From an uncultured Pelagibacteraceae bacterium (GTDB taxonomy: Bacteria; Pseudomonadota; Alphaproteobacteria; Pelagibacterales; Pelagibacteraceae): a stretch of 64,000 nucleotides of DNA. Of this stretch, positions 42,932 to 52,262 are shown in pieces (positions within the stretch are counted from its first letter, which is position 1; each line of letters starts with the position of its first letter). The stretch covers positions 1 through 64,000 of the forward strand of contig CACJRK010000005.1 of NCBI GenBank assembly GCA_902595795.1, given 5' to 3'. The notes beneath the pieces are model-generated. The model was not told the origin of the DNA, searched no databases, and saw nothing but the letters and a program-made list of their open reading frames with translations. Made by a program: the position numbers and the translations under genes.

Positions 42932-44112
42932 ATGAGTATAGATAACACTTTATATGAAAAATCAATCAAGATTTTAACTGACTTAATTGGATTTAAAACA
43001 ATTTCTGGACAGGATAACAGTAGTTTAATTGATTATTGTGAAAATATTTTAAACGAAATTGGAATTGATACTTTCAAAGTTTATGATGAGGATAAAAAAA
43101 GAGTAAATCTTTTTGGAACTTTAAAATCTAAAAATCAAAACGGAAAAAAAACCAATTATTTTGTCAGGTCATACTGATGTAGTGCCTGTTTCTAAAGGTT
43201 GGAGTAGTGACCCATTTGTAGCAACAATTAAAAACAATAAATTGTATGGAAGAGGTTCTTGTGATATGAAAGGTTTTATAGCCTGTACCCTTGCTTATGC
43301 CCATATCTTTAAAGAAAGCAATTTAGATAGAGACTTGCATTTTTGTTATACATTCGATGAAGAGACAGCATGTATTGGAGCTCCATTACTAATTGAAGAA
43401 TTAAAAAAAAGAAATATTAAAAATGGAATTTGTATAATTGGTGAACCAACTAAAATGAAAATTATAGATGCCCATAAAGGTATGAATGAGTACACAATTC
43501 ATTTTGGGGGACTTGCCGGACATAGTTCTAAACCTCATTTAGGAGTAAGTGCCGTAGAATATGCATCAAGATATGTGAATAAACTTTTAGAAATAAGAGA
43601 GGAATTAAAAAAAAAGAGGTCCTAAAGATTGTATCTTTGATCCCCCACATTCAACTTTATCTATAGGTGGAATAAGAGGTGGTATAGCTCATAATGTTAT
43701 TGCGGATAAGTGTAGTGTGGATTGGGAAACAAGGCCAGTTATTAAAGCTGATGCAGACTTTGTTACAAATGAAATAGATAAATTTGTAAATGAAAAATTA
43801 CTACCAGATATGAAAACAGTATTTCCGGACTCCTTCATAAAGAAAGAAGTAATTGGAGAAGTGGTAGGTTTTAACAGATTAGATAAATCTGAAGCCTGTG
43901 AATTTGTATCAAGTATTACTGGAGATAATTCTAGAGAAGTAGTTTCGTTTGGGACTGAAGCTGGATTATTTCAAGAAGTTGGTATTAGTACTGTTGTATG
44001 CGGTCCAGGCTCAATTGAACAAGCACACAAGATAGATGAGTTTATTGAATTAAATGAAATTAAAAAATGCCTAAAGTTTTTAGAGGGCGTAAAAAATAAA
44101 TCGATTAATTAA
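42932..44112 (+). CDS. argE: Acetylornithine deacetylase-like M20 peptidase, two frameshifts
   Basis: Three frame pieces (42932-43177, 43161-43625, 43717-44112) form one ~393-aa M20 protein when one A is removed from each of two runs, 43144-43151 (8 A) and 43607-43615 (9 A). The restored chain has SGHTDVVPVSKGWSSDPF (metal His/Asp), GRGSCDMKGF, DEETACIGA (catalytic Glu), GEPTKMKIIDAHKG, GHSSKPHLGVSAVEYA and GPGSIEQAHKIDEFIE. These fit ArgE; succinyl-diaminopimelate desuccinylase or other M20 deacetylases are alternatives. It overlaps the convergent aldehyde dehydrogenase gene by 4 nt. Both breaks are at homopolymers and both sides are conserved, so the gene is probably intact in the organism. 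Confidence 0.82.
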
Positions 44113-45542
44113 TTCCAACCGCCTACAGATTTAACTTCTAAAAATTCAATTAGCCCCTCTTTTCCTGCTTCCCTACCAATACCAGAATGTTTGTATCCTC
44201 CAAATGGAGCATCTACAGCAATACCAGCGCCATTTACATCAACCATTCCAGATCTAAGTTTTCTTGCAACTCTTTGAACTTTTTCTTTATCTTGAGTTTG
44301 AATATAATTAGTTAGTCCATAATCAGTATCATTTGCAATTTGAATTGCCTCTTCCTCTGTTTCAAAAGGAATTACTGATAAAACTGGACCAAAAATTTCA
44401 GTTCTTGCAATATCCATATTATTATTTACTTCAGCAAATACAGTTGGTTTTACATAATACCCGTCATTTAATCCTTCAGGTTTACCAGTTCCTCCTGCAA
44501 CTAATTTTGCACCTTCGTCTATCCCTTTTTGAATTAAACCTTGGATTTTATTAAATTGTGTTTCTGAAATTACAGGACCAATATGATCTCCTTCTTTATT
44601 TGGATCACCCACCTGAAATTCGTTTGCATATTTTTTAAGTCGTTCAATTGCCTCATCATACATTGATTTTTCAACTAACATTCTTGTTGGAGCATTGCAA
44701 GATTGTCCAGAATTTCTAAAACATCTTAACGCGCCTCTTTCAATTGCTTCAGGATCTGCATCTTTAAAGATTATGTTTGCTCCTTTGCCGCCCAATTCTA
44801 AACTTACACGTTTAAAATCTTTAGCTGCATTTTGAGAAATTAACGCACCTGCTCTTGTTGATCCCGTAAATGAAATCATATTTACATCAGGATGACTTGT
44901 TAAAGCATTTCCTGTAATTTCACCGTCTCCATTAACTAAGTTAAATACACCTTTTGGAAACTTTGCTTCATCAATTAGTTCTGCAATAATAGTTGCGGAT
45001 AAAGGCGCAAGTTCAGATGGTTTTAAAACCATAGTACATCCTGCAGCTAATGCTGGAATTACTTTTAAACAAACTTGGTTTATTGGCCAATTCCAAGGGG
45101 TTATTAATGCACAAACTCCTTTAGGCTCATATAAAATTCTTTGATTTTTAGCATGATCTCCTAAAACTTTTTCAAACTCGAAATCTTTTAAATAACGAAT
45201 AAAAGATTTAATGTGACTTGCTCCTGTTCCAGTTTGAAGTTTTGATGAAAAGTCTTTTGGAGCTCCCATTTCAAGTGTAATTGCCTCAGCAATATCATTC
45301 CATCTTTTTTTATATAATTCATATAATTTTTCTAGATGAACAACTCTTTCTTCTTTTGATGTAAATCCCCAAGATTTAAATGCTTCTTTTGCTGCAATTA
45401 CAGCATCGTGTATATCTTCTTTACCTCCTAAAGAAATTACAGCACAACTTTTTTCACTTGCAGGATTTATTACTTGAATTTCTTTTTTATTTTTTGGTAA
45501 AACCCATGAACCATTAATATAAAAATTTTTCTTCTCAATCAT
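44109..45542 (-). CDS. Aldehyde dehydrogenase (NAD-dependent), copy 1
   Basis: This 477-aa ALDH has NGSWV at the start, TPWNWPINQVCLKVIPALAAG, FTGSTRAGALISQ, catalytic Glu in LELGGKGANI, catalytic Cys in SGQSCNAPTRM and EIFGPVLSVIPFE. It follows the agmatinase-family gene by 20 bp on the same strand, so gamma-guanidinobutyraldehyde, aminobutyraldehyde or a related amine aldehyde is a plausible substrate. A close paralogue lies at 59761. Specificity cannot be set from motifs. Confidence 0.88.
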   Translation of the reverse strand: MIEKKNFYINGSWVLPKNKKEIQVINPASEKSCAVISLGGKEDIHDAVIAAKEAFKSWGFTSKEERVVHLEKLYELYKKRWNDIAEAITLEMGAPKDFSSKLQTGTGASHIKSFIRYLKDFEFEKVLGDHAKNQRILYEPKGVCALITPWNWPINQVCLKVIPALAAGCTMVLKPSELAPLSATIIAELIDEAKFPKGVFNLVNGDGEITGNALTSHPDVNMISFTGSTRAGALISQNAAKDFKRVSLELGGKGANIIFKDADPEAIERGALRCFRNSGQSCNAPTRMLVEKSMYDEAIERLKKYANEFQVGDPNKEGDHIGPVISETQFNKIQGLIQKGIDEGAKLVAGGTGKPEGLNDGYYVKPTVFAEVNNNMDIARTEIFGPVLSVIPFETEEEAIQIANDTDYGLTNYIQTQDKEKVQRVARKLRSGMVDVNGAGIAVDAPFGGYKHSGIGREAGKEGLIEFLEVKSVGGWN

Positions 45543-45562
45543 GTTCGCAAACTATCCTTTCT

Positions 45563-46522
45563 TTATGATTTTGCAAATAAATTTGTTAGCTCGTATACAA
45601 TTGTAGCTGCAGCAAGTGAGGTCACCTCTGCATGATCATACGCAGGAGCAACTTCAACAACATCAGCTGAAATTAAATTCAATCCAGACAAACCTCTTAT
45701 TACATTCAAAATTTCTCTAGTAGTCATTCCTGCAATTTCTGGAGTTCCAGTTCCAGGTGCAAATGCTGGATCTAAAACGTCTATATCAATTGATAAATAT
45801 AATGCATTATCTCCTACTCTTTTTCTAATTCTTTCTGCAATTTTATCTGTTCCCTCAGTTTGAAATTCATCGCAGTGAATAATTTTAAAACCAAAACTTT
45901 CATCATTTTTAATATCTTCTCTACTATATAAAGGTCCTCTTATCCCAACATGCATTGAGGCATCATCTAAAAACAAATTTTCCTCTCGTGCTCTTCTAAA
46001 TGGAGTACCATGAGTATATGGAGCTCCAAAATAAGTATCCCATGTATCTAAGTGTGCATCAAAATGAACTAAAGAAACTGGACCATTGTTTTTTTTATTT
46101 ACTGCCCTAAGCAGTGGAACTGCAATTGTGTGGTCGCCACCTAAACTAATTATTCCACCTACTTTATTTAATAAATCTGTTGCTCCAACTTCAATTTGCT
46201 TGATCGCTTCATCAATATTGAATGGATTACATGCAATATCTCCTGCGTCTGCAACTTGTTGCACTTTAAATGGCTCAACATCGTAATTTGGATGATAATT
46301 TGTTCTTAGATGTCTTGAGGCTTGTCTAATACTTTGAGGACCAAATCTTGCACCAGGTCTGTAACTTGTTCCACTATCAAAAGGAACACCAACAATTGCA
46401 ACATCACAACTTTCAACATCTCTTAATTCTGGAAGTCTTGCAAACGTGTTAGGTCCCGCATACCTTGGAACTTTTGTTCCACTTACTGGCTGAATAGGAT
46501 TTTTATTTCTTTCTTTTTTCAT
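45563..46522 (-). CDS. speB: Agmatinase/guanidinobutyrase family ureohydrolase
   Basis: The 319-aa protein has all manganese-site segments of the arginase fold: SLGGDHTI (residues ~127-133), HFDAHLDTWD (~153-162) and SIDIDVLDPAFAPGTGTPE. RPGARFGPQSIRQASRHLR near the N-terminus is typical of agmatinases. It would hydrolyse a guanidino compound (agmatine, guanidinobutyrate or similar) to urea and an amine. The neighbouring aldehyde dehydrogenase points to amine catabolism, and a PotABCD transporter is encoded 5 kb away. No urease is visible. The symbol is tentative because several ureohydrolases share these motifs. Confidence 0.85.
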   Translation of the reverse strand: MKKERNKNPIQPVSGTKVPRYAGPNTFARLPELRDVESCDVAIVGVPFDSGTSYRPGARFGPQSIRQASRHLRTNYHPNYDVEPFKVQQVADAGDIACNPFNIDEAIKQIEVGATDLLNKVGGIISLGGDHTIAVPLLRAVNKKNNGPVSLVHFDAHLDTWDTYFGAPYTHGTPFRRAREENLFLDDASMHVGIRGPLYSREDIKNDESFGFKIIHCDEFQTEGTDKIAERIRKRVGDNALYLSIDIDVLDPAFAPGTGTPEIAGMTTREILNVIRGLSGLNLISADVVEVAPAYDHAEVTSLAAATIVYELTNLFAKS

Positions 46523-46575
46523 TTTATAAAAATCTAAGATAATATTATCTTGTCTAATTCGTCTATAATTAATTA

Positions 46576-47304
46576 ATGAGATTTTTTATAATATTCATCC
46601 TAAGTTTTCACATTTCTGTTGCAAATGCAGATGAAATATACAACCTTTTAAAAATTCCTAACCTAGAAATCTATAAATTAAAAAACAAAAATAATGTCCG
46701 TTATTTAAATGCAAAGGGAAATTTTAAAATAGGGGTAGATGACAATATTACCTGTAATAAAACAAAAAAAACAAATTTAGATGAAAAATTTCCCACTGTT
46801 GAAAAGAATATCAAAAGATACAATTCTACATTCCTTAAGAAAATAGATTTAAAATATATAGTATTTTGCGAAGGCTTATTTGTTTCAAATATAAATACCG
46901 GTGGAATACCAGATAATAAAAATAGAACTTTAATATTAGATATAAATTTCAATGAAAAATATTTTGAGAGAATGATCCATCATGAAATTTTTCATATGAT
47001 AGAAAATAGTTATGAAGATTATTTCAACGAGAATAAATTTACTTTATTTAATGATACAGATTTTGAGTATGCAGAATGTTCTACATGTACAAATAGACTA
47101 AATTTGGATTTATATAAAAATACAAATGGTTTTTTAACAGAATACTCTAAATCAATTCCATCAGAAGATATGGCTGAAATTTTTTCTTTCTTAATGGTTA
47201 ATAAAAATTTAATTGAAGAGAAAATAAAAAAAGACTCAATATTAAATAATAAGGTCAATTTTATTATGTTAAATATATCTAAAATTGATGTAAATATTTT
47301 ATGA
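46576..47304 (+). CDS. Putative secreted zincin-type metalloprotease
   Basis: I do not recognise the family. The 242-aa product has a signal peptide (MRFFIIFILSFHISVANA) and the zinc motif HEIFH at residues 136-140 (in MIHHEIFHMIEN), followed by SEDMAEIFSF, where a Glu could be the third ligand. Four cysteines (residues ~60 and 98, and the ECSTC pair) may form disulfides in the periplasm. It overlaps the next gene by 4 nt (ATGA) and is divergent from the agmatinase gene. Peptidase activity is inferred from HExxH only. Confidence 0.68.
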   Translation: MRFFIIFILSFHISVANADEIYNLLKIPNLEIYKLKNKNNVRYLNAKGNFKIGVDDNITCNKTKKTNLDEKFPTVEKNIKRYNSTFLKKIDLKYIVFCEGLFVSNINTGGIPDNKNRTLILDINFNEKYFERMIHHEIFHMIENSYEDYFNENKFTLFNDTDFEYAECSTCTNRLNLDLYKNTNGFLTEYSKSIPSEDMAEIFSFLMVNKNLIEEKIKKDSILNNKVNFIMLNISKIDVNIL

Positions 47305-47951
47305 TAAAAATAATTAAAGCTTCGAAATTAGAAAAAATTTTATTTATTTTTTTAATATTTTTAGCTGTTGCTGCTTTTACATCTTTTGTTTTGTTAAAAA
47401 ATAAATGCCTATTTATAGATAACAATGATTTAAAAAAATTAAATTTTGAAAACCCAGAAGATATTGCTGTGATGAATTTAGAGTGTGGAAATGTAATTAT
47501 TGAATTATACCCAGATACGTCACCAAAAGCAGTTGAAAGATTTAAAATACTAATTCAAAAAGAAATGTATGATGGTTCTGCCTTCTATAAAGTTATTGAA
47601 AATACTTTTGTGCAAGCTGGTGATATTGAATTTGGGAACATTGAGTTTTTAGACTACTCGAAAATTGGAAGTGGAAAATCTGGATTGGGGTTATTAAAAT
47701 CTGAGCTAAGTGATAATTTTGAATTTACTGAGGGTAGTGTTGGTTTTGCGAGATCGGCAGAATTTGATTCAGAGGATAGTGAATTTTTTATTACCTTAAA
47801 AAAAATTCCGATTTATCATGGAGAATATACTCCTATTGGTAAAGTGAAATATGGCCTAGATATTCTTAAAAAAATTAAAACAGGTAATAAAGCAATCTAC
47901 GTACTTAGACCTGATTATATAAATACTTTTAGATTGCTAGAATCTAATTAA
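47301..47951 (+). CDS. Cyclophilin-type peptidyl-prolyl isomerase, membrane-anchored
   Basis: The 216-aa protein has an N-terminal helix (ILFIFLIFLAVAAFTSFVLL) and a bacterial cyclophilin domain from about residue 55: IAVMNLECGNVIIELYPDTSPKAVERF, MYDGSAFYKVIENTFVQAGD, GSVGFARSAEFDSEDSEFFITL and TPIGKVKYGLDIL. The usual FxRVI has become FYKVI; the catalytic Arg is replaced by Lys, so activity may be weak. It probably acts on exported proteins. It overlaps the zincin gene by 4 nt and the convergent beta-oxidation gene by 8 nt. Confidence 0.85.
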   Translation: MIKIIKASKLEKILFIFLIFLAVAAFTSFVLLKNKCLFIDNNDLKKLNFENPEDIAVMNLECGNVIIELYPDTSPKAVERFKILIQKEMYDGSAFYKVIENTFVQAGDIEFGNIEFLDYSKIGSGKSGLGLLKSELSDNFEFTEGSVGFARSAEFDSEDSEFFITLKKIPIYHGEYTPIGKVKYGLDILKKIKTGNKAIYVLRPDYINTFRLLESN

Positions 47952-50166
47952 TCAAAGGTTTTCCAGTTGAAAGAGTGTGTTTAATTCTATCCTGAGTTTG
48001 TTTTTTTTCAATCAATCTCATAAAAGAATCTAGCTCTAATTTATAAAGATCATCCTCTGATAAGGTTTTATTTAAATTTGTATCACCGCCACTTAAGACA
48101 TTTGCTAGTTCTATTCCAACATACATGCCGTGATCTAAGATGATATTTTCATCATATAATTTATCTAAAATTTTAATCATCTTCTCTTTCAAAGGTTTTC
48201 CAGATAAATTAAATTTACACTCCTCTGGAGGAACAAAATCGTTGTTTTGATGAATAAGTTTTCTCGCCTCCTCAAAAAGACTATTTCTATTCATGATTTT
48301 TTTATCTTCAGGTTTTAAATATTTCAAAGGCTCTGCTTCCACAGGCGAAGTTGCAGTTTTTGCGTATCCAATAATATCAAATACTTTTAAGGGAGCATAG
48401 TCAGGATCAGATTTTGCCTCACCGGTTTGTGACCATCTCCATAACATCTCTTTACATCCACCTCCCGCTGGTACTAATCCAACAATTGTCTCCACAAGAC
48501 CAACTACAATATTTGTGTGAGATGCAACAAAATTACTTTGAACCATAACCTCAAATCCCCCACCCAATGTTAGTCCAGAAGGTGCTGACACTACTGGGTA
48601 CTTAGAATATTTTAAAGTTTTGCAAGTATCTTGAAAATATTTGATAAATTTTTCTATAGATTTGAAATCACCTTTGTCTGCAAAATTCATCGTATAACTC
48701 AAATTCACACCTGCAGAAAATTGCATGCTTTCATTCATAACAATTAGTGGTTTGTTTGTTGCATTTTTTAATGCATCCATTGAATCGTAATCTAGTGCAC
48801 AAGCTTTTGTGGTAAATTCAACAATATTAAAATCTTTAAAACGGTGAATTTCAGCAGAATTATTCTTATCTACTTTTATTGCTGAAGGTCTTATTTTTCC
48901 AAGTGTTTCGATCTCAGTATAAAGTTGTCTTTTACCATAAAAGTTTTCATCTTTTGATTTTGATAAATTTTCTAAAAATTCATTATTTTCAAAATTATAT
49001 ACTCTTGAAAAAAAGTTTTCTACACCGATTGATTTTAACATTTCGAAAGGACCCATAGCCCAATTAAAACCAAGTCTCATTGCTTCATCTATGTCGTTGA
49101 ACTTATCTGTAATTCCTGGGACTAGAGAAGATGCATATTTAATTATTTTAGAAATTACTTCCCAAGCATATTCTCCATATTTATCTTTTCGATTAATTAA
49201 ATTATTTATATCTACGGTTTCGATTCCTAAATCTATTTTTTTTGAGGTTGCGTATTCACCCGTCTCTAAATTGATAGCCTCTAATATTTTTTGGTTTTCA
49301 CTTTTATTCATTCTATAAAAACCACCTTTGCCTTTTCGACCAGTATAACCAGTATCAATTAATTTTTTTACTAATGGAATTTCTTTTGCAACAATTTGAA
49401 ATTCATCATTATCAGGAAGCTCTTTAATAAAACTTTTTAAAACATCGGCCATCAGATCAATTCCGATTAGATCATATAAGCCAAAAACTCCTGTTTTAGG
49501 TATGCCCATTGGCCTACCAAAAACTGCATCTGCTTCTTCAATAGATAATTTCATTTTAAATGCCTCCGTCATTGCTACTTGCATAGCATAAACACCTATT
49601 CTATTTCCAAGAAAGCCTGGTGTATCATTACAGACAATGGCACCTTTACCTAGCTCAACTTCACAAAATTTTTTAAGAGAATTAATTTTATTTAAATCGT
49701 TGTTCTCATTTTTAACAATTTCTAACAATCCCATGTATCTGACAGGATTAAAGAAATGTGTTATACAAAAATCTTTTTTTTCTTCTTCAGTCAATTTTTC
49801 TGACAAAACCTTTATTGGAATAGAGGAAGTGTTTGACGAAACTATCGCACCTAGTTTCCTATTTTTAAAAATTTTTTCATAAATGTTATGCTTTATATCA
49901 ATTCTTTCGACTACTGCCTCAACAACCCAATCGGCCTCTTTTACTGCATCAAAATTATCATCGATGTTTCCAACTTTAATATTGTTTATTTTTTTTTTAT
50001 CTAAAAGCAAAGGTGGTCTTGATTTGTGGATTCTTTCCCTGGCTTTTTCGCTAATTTCTGTTGTTAAATCTAAAAGAGTTACAGGAATATTAGCATTACA
50101 TAAGTGTGCAGCAATTCCACTACCCATTGTACCAGATCCAATTACAACTACTTTTTTAATATTCAT
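47944..50166 (-). CDS. fadN: 3-hydroxyacyl-CoA dehydrogenase / enoyl-CoA hydratase, FadN type
   Basis: I start at ATG 50166 (740 aa); an upstream TTG in frame is less likely. The NAD-binding motif VIGSGTMGSGIAAHLC is at the N-terminus, with SSNTSSIPI, THFFNPVRYMGLLEIV, NDTPGFLGNRIG and GRKGKGGFY of the dehydrogenase. A crotonase domain follows after residue ~450 (SYTMNFADKGD, APSGLTLGGGFEV, LVPAGGGCKEM). This dehydrogenase-first order is that of Bacillus FadN, the reverse of E. coli FadB. It catalyses hydration and oxidation in beta-oxidation. The divergent thiolase gene 100 bp away completes the pair. Confidence 0.88.
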   Translation of the reverse strand: MNIKKVVVIGSGTMGSGIAAHLCNANIPVTLLDLTTEISEKARERIHKSRPPLLLDKKKINNIKVGNIDDNFDAVKEADWVVEAVVERIDIKHNIYEKIFKNRKLGAIVSSNTSSIPIKVLSEKLTEEEKKDFCITHFFNPVRYMGLLEIVKNENNDLNKINSLKKFCEVELGKGAIVCNDTPGFLGNRIGVYAMQVAMTEAFKMKLSIEEADAVFGRPMGIPKTGVFGLYDLIGIDLMADVLKSFIKELPDNDEFQIVAKEIPLVKKLIDTGYTGRKGKGGFYRMNKSENQKILEAINLETGEYATSKKIDLGIETVDINNLINRKDKYGEYAWEVISKIIKYASSLVPGITDKFNDIDEAMRLGFNWAMGPFEMLKSIGVENFFSRVYNFENNEFLENLSKSKDENFYGKRQLYTEIETLGKIRPSAIKVDKNNSAEIHRFKDFNIVEFTTKACALDYDSMDALKNATNKPLIVMNESMQFSAGVNLSYTMNFADKGDFKSIEKFIKYFQDTCKTLKYSKYPVVSAPSGLTLGGGFEVMVQSNFVASHTNIVVGLVETIVGLVPAGGGCKEMLWRWSQTGEAKSDPDYAPLKVFDIIGYAKTATSPVEAEPLKYLKPEDKKIMNRNSLFEEARKLIHQNNDFVPPEECKFNLSGKPLKEKMIKILDKLYDENIILDHGMYVGIELANVLSGGDTNLNKTLSEDDLYKLELDSFMRLIEKKQTQDRIKHTLSTGKPLIN

Positions 50167-50272
50167 AATCAATTAATCTTTTATTGAATTAATCAAAAAC
50201 TTGAAATAAGACAAATTTCCTGATTTATTAATTTGATAAGCTATATAAATTAATACAATATTAAAGAGAAAA

Positions 50273-51400
50273 ATGTACAATTCAGTAATAGCTGGTTATT
50301 CGCGATCTCCTTTTACAATGGCTAACAAAGGGAAACTAATAGATGTGAAACCAGTTAATCTGTTAGCGGAAGTAACCAAAAATCTTATCTCTCAATCCGA
50401 AATAAATCCTAAGGATATTGAAGATGTAGTCATTGGTTGTGCTTTTCAGGTTGGTGAACAGTGTTTTAATATCGGAAGATTGGTAACTTTTTTATCTGGC
50501 TTAGATATAAAAGTGCCAGGTATGACTGTAGATAGATGGTGTGGATCCTCTATGGAAGCAATTCATATTGCTGCTGGGAAAATAGCAATGGGTTCGGGTA
50601 AGGCTTTTATTTGTGGTGGAGTAGAAAGTATGACAAGAGTTCAAACTGGTTTTGATTCTCTACCTTATCCTTATTCAGATGATGAAAAACAAAATCCACA
50701 TTTATATTTGTCGATGGGAATTACAGCAGAAAATGTTGCAAAAAAATTTAATATTTCAAGAACAGAACAACAAATATTTGCATTAGAAAGTCATAGGAAA
50801 GCAAACGAAGCACAGCAAAAAGGGAAATTTAATAATGAAATTACAAGAATAAGAAATTATGAAACAGATGAAAATATCAGACCCAATAGTACAATGGAAA
50901 AATTAGATAGTTTAAAATTAGCATTTGATGATAATGGAACCGTAACTGCTGCAACTTCATCCCCTCTTACCGATGGTGCTGCTGTAACACTTATATGTGA
51001 AGAAAATTTTGCAAAAGAAAATGGATTAGAAATTCTTGGGAGAATAAAATCTACTGCAGTAGAAGGTTGTGATCCAAATTATATGGGTTTAGGTCCAATT
51101 TCAGCTACTAAAAAAGCTTTAGAAAGAGCAAAACTTTCAATTAAAGATATAGATATTGTTGAGCTTAATGAAGCTTTTGCTTCTCAATCAATAGCTTGTA
51201 TCAAGGATTTAGAAATAGATGTTGAAAAAGTAAATTTGGATGGTGGTGCAATTGCATTAGGACATCCATTAGGTGCTACAGGTGCTCGAATTACTGGTAA
51301 AGCTGCACAGTTATTGAAAAGAGAGAATAAAGAATATGCTCTATCTACTCAGTGTATTGGATTAGGAATGGGAATTGCAACTATAATAGAAGCTATTTAA
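50273..51400 (+). CDS. fadA: Acetyl-CoA acyltransferase (thiolase)
   Basis: The 375-aa enzyme has both active-site cysteines, DRWCGSSMEAIHIAAG and STQCIGLGMG, and the catalytic His in GGAIALGHPLGATGARI. VELNEAFASQSIACIKD and GGVESMTRVQTG are typical. It carries out the last, thiolytic step of beta-oxidation. It is divergent from the FadN-type gene and converges with potC. Its length is slightly under the common ~390 aa but no motif is missing. Confidence 0.92.
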   Translation: MYNSVIAGYSRSPFTMANKGKLIDVKPVNLLAEVTKNLISQSEINPKDIEDVVIGCAFQVGEQCFNIGRLVTFLSGLDIKVPGMTVDRWCGSSMEAIHIAAGKIAMGSGKAFICGGVESMTRVQTGFDSLPYPYSDDEKQNPHLYLSMGITAENVAKKFNISRTEQQIFALESHRKANEAQQKGKFNNEITRIRNYETDENIRPNSTMEKLDSLKLAFDDNGTVTAATSSPLTDGAAVTLICEENFAKENGLEILGRIKSTAVEGCDPNYMGLGPISATKKALERAKLSIKDIDIVELNEAFASQSIACIKDLEIDVEKVNLDGGAIALGHPLGATGARITGKAAQLLKRENKEYALSTQCIGLGMGIATIIEAI

Positions 51401-51405
51401 TTTTT

Positions 51406-52260
51406 TTATCTATTAATTCCTCTTAATCTCTCAGACCTTCTTCTTAACAATTCAGCACTAATTAAAATCAAAGTCGAGAGTATGATTAAACATGTTGCAA
51501 CAGCAAGAATTGTTGGGCTTAATTGCTCTCTTAAACCAGTCCACATTTGAACTGGAATTGTTGTATTGTCTAAGCCTGCCAAAAATAGAACTACTACAAC
51601 TTCATCAAATGAAGTCACAAATGCAAATAAACCTCCAGATATAACCCCTGGTAAAATTAAAGGTAATGTTATTTTCATAAATGTGTTTACTGGATTGCTA
51701 CCCAGACTTGCGGCAGCTCTTGTTACGCTATGATCAAATCCAGATAAAGTTGCTGTTACAGTTATAACCACAAAAGGTGTTCCTAGAATTATGTGAGCAA
51801 AAATTATACCTGTGTGTGTTGCAGCTAGGCCAACTTTTGCCATGAAAAAGAAAATTGCTACGCCAGATATAATTAATGGGACAATCATTGGTGAAATAAG
51901 AGTTGCCATGATAATCCCTTTATAAGGCATGTGCCTACTACTTAAGCCTAACGCTGCTAAAGTTCCTAATATAATTGACCCAATGGTTGCAAATATTGCA
52001 ATAATAAAACTATTTTTTGCAGCAAGACCCCAAGGATTTTTTGTTCCATAAATCATATCTTTATACCATCTTAAAGAAAAAGCATCTGGATCAAGATTTT
52101 TCATTCCTTCAGAGAAAACTAAAAATTCTTCAGCGTTAAAAGATAACGGAAAAATTACAAATAAAGGTGCAATTAAAAAAAAGAATACAAATGAACAAAT
52201 AGCAATATAGACATAATGCCATATTCTATATCTTGTTTCTGTATAACTTGGTAAAGCCAT
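51406..52260 (-). CDS. potC: Spermidine/putrescine-type ABC permease (PotC-like)
   Basis: This 284-aa permease has about six helices and the EAA-type loop DHSVTRAAASLGSNPVNTFMKITLPLILPGVISG, typical of PotC. LDNTTIPVQMWTGLRE follows as in polyamine permeases. It is 2 bp after potB and is the last gene of the pot run. Substrate of the whole transporter (polyamine, or another small cationic amine) is inferred from family only. Confidence 0.87.
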   Translation of the reverse strand: MALPSYTETRYRIWHYVYIAICSFVFFFLIAPLFVIFPLSFNAEEFLVFSEGMKNLDPDAFSLRWYKDMIYGTKNPWGLAAKNSFIIAIFATIGSIILGTLAALGLSSRHMPYKGIIMATLISPMIVPLIISGVAIFFFMAKVGLAATHTGIIFAHIILGTPFVVITVTATLSGFDHSVTRAAASLGSNPVNTFMKITLPLILPGVISGGLFAFVTSFDEVVVVLFLAGLDNTTIPVQMWTGLREQLSPTILAVATCLIILSTLILISAELLRRRSERLRGINR

Positions 52261-52262
52261 AA

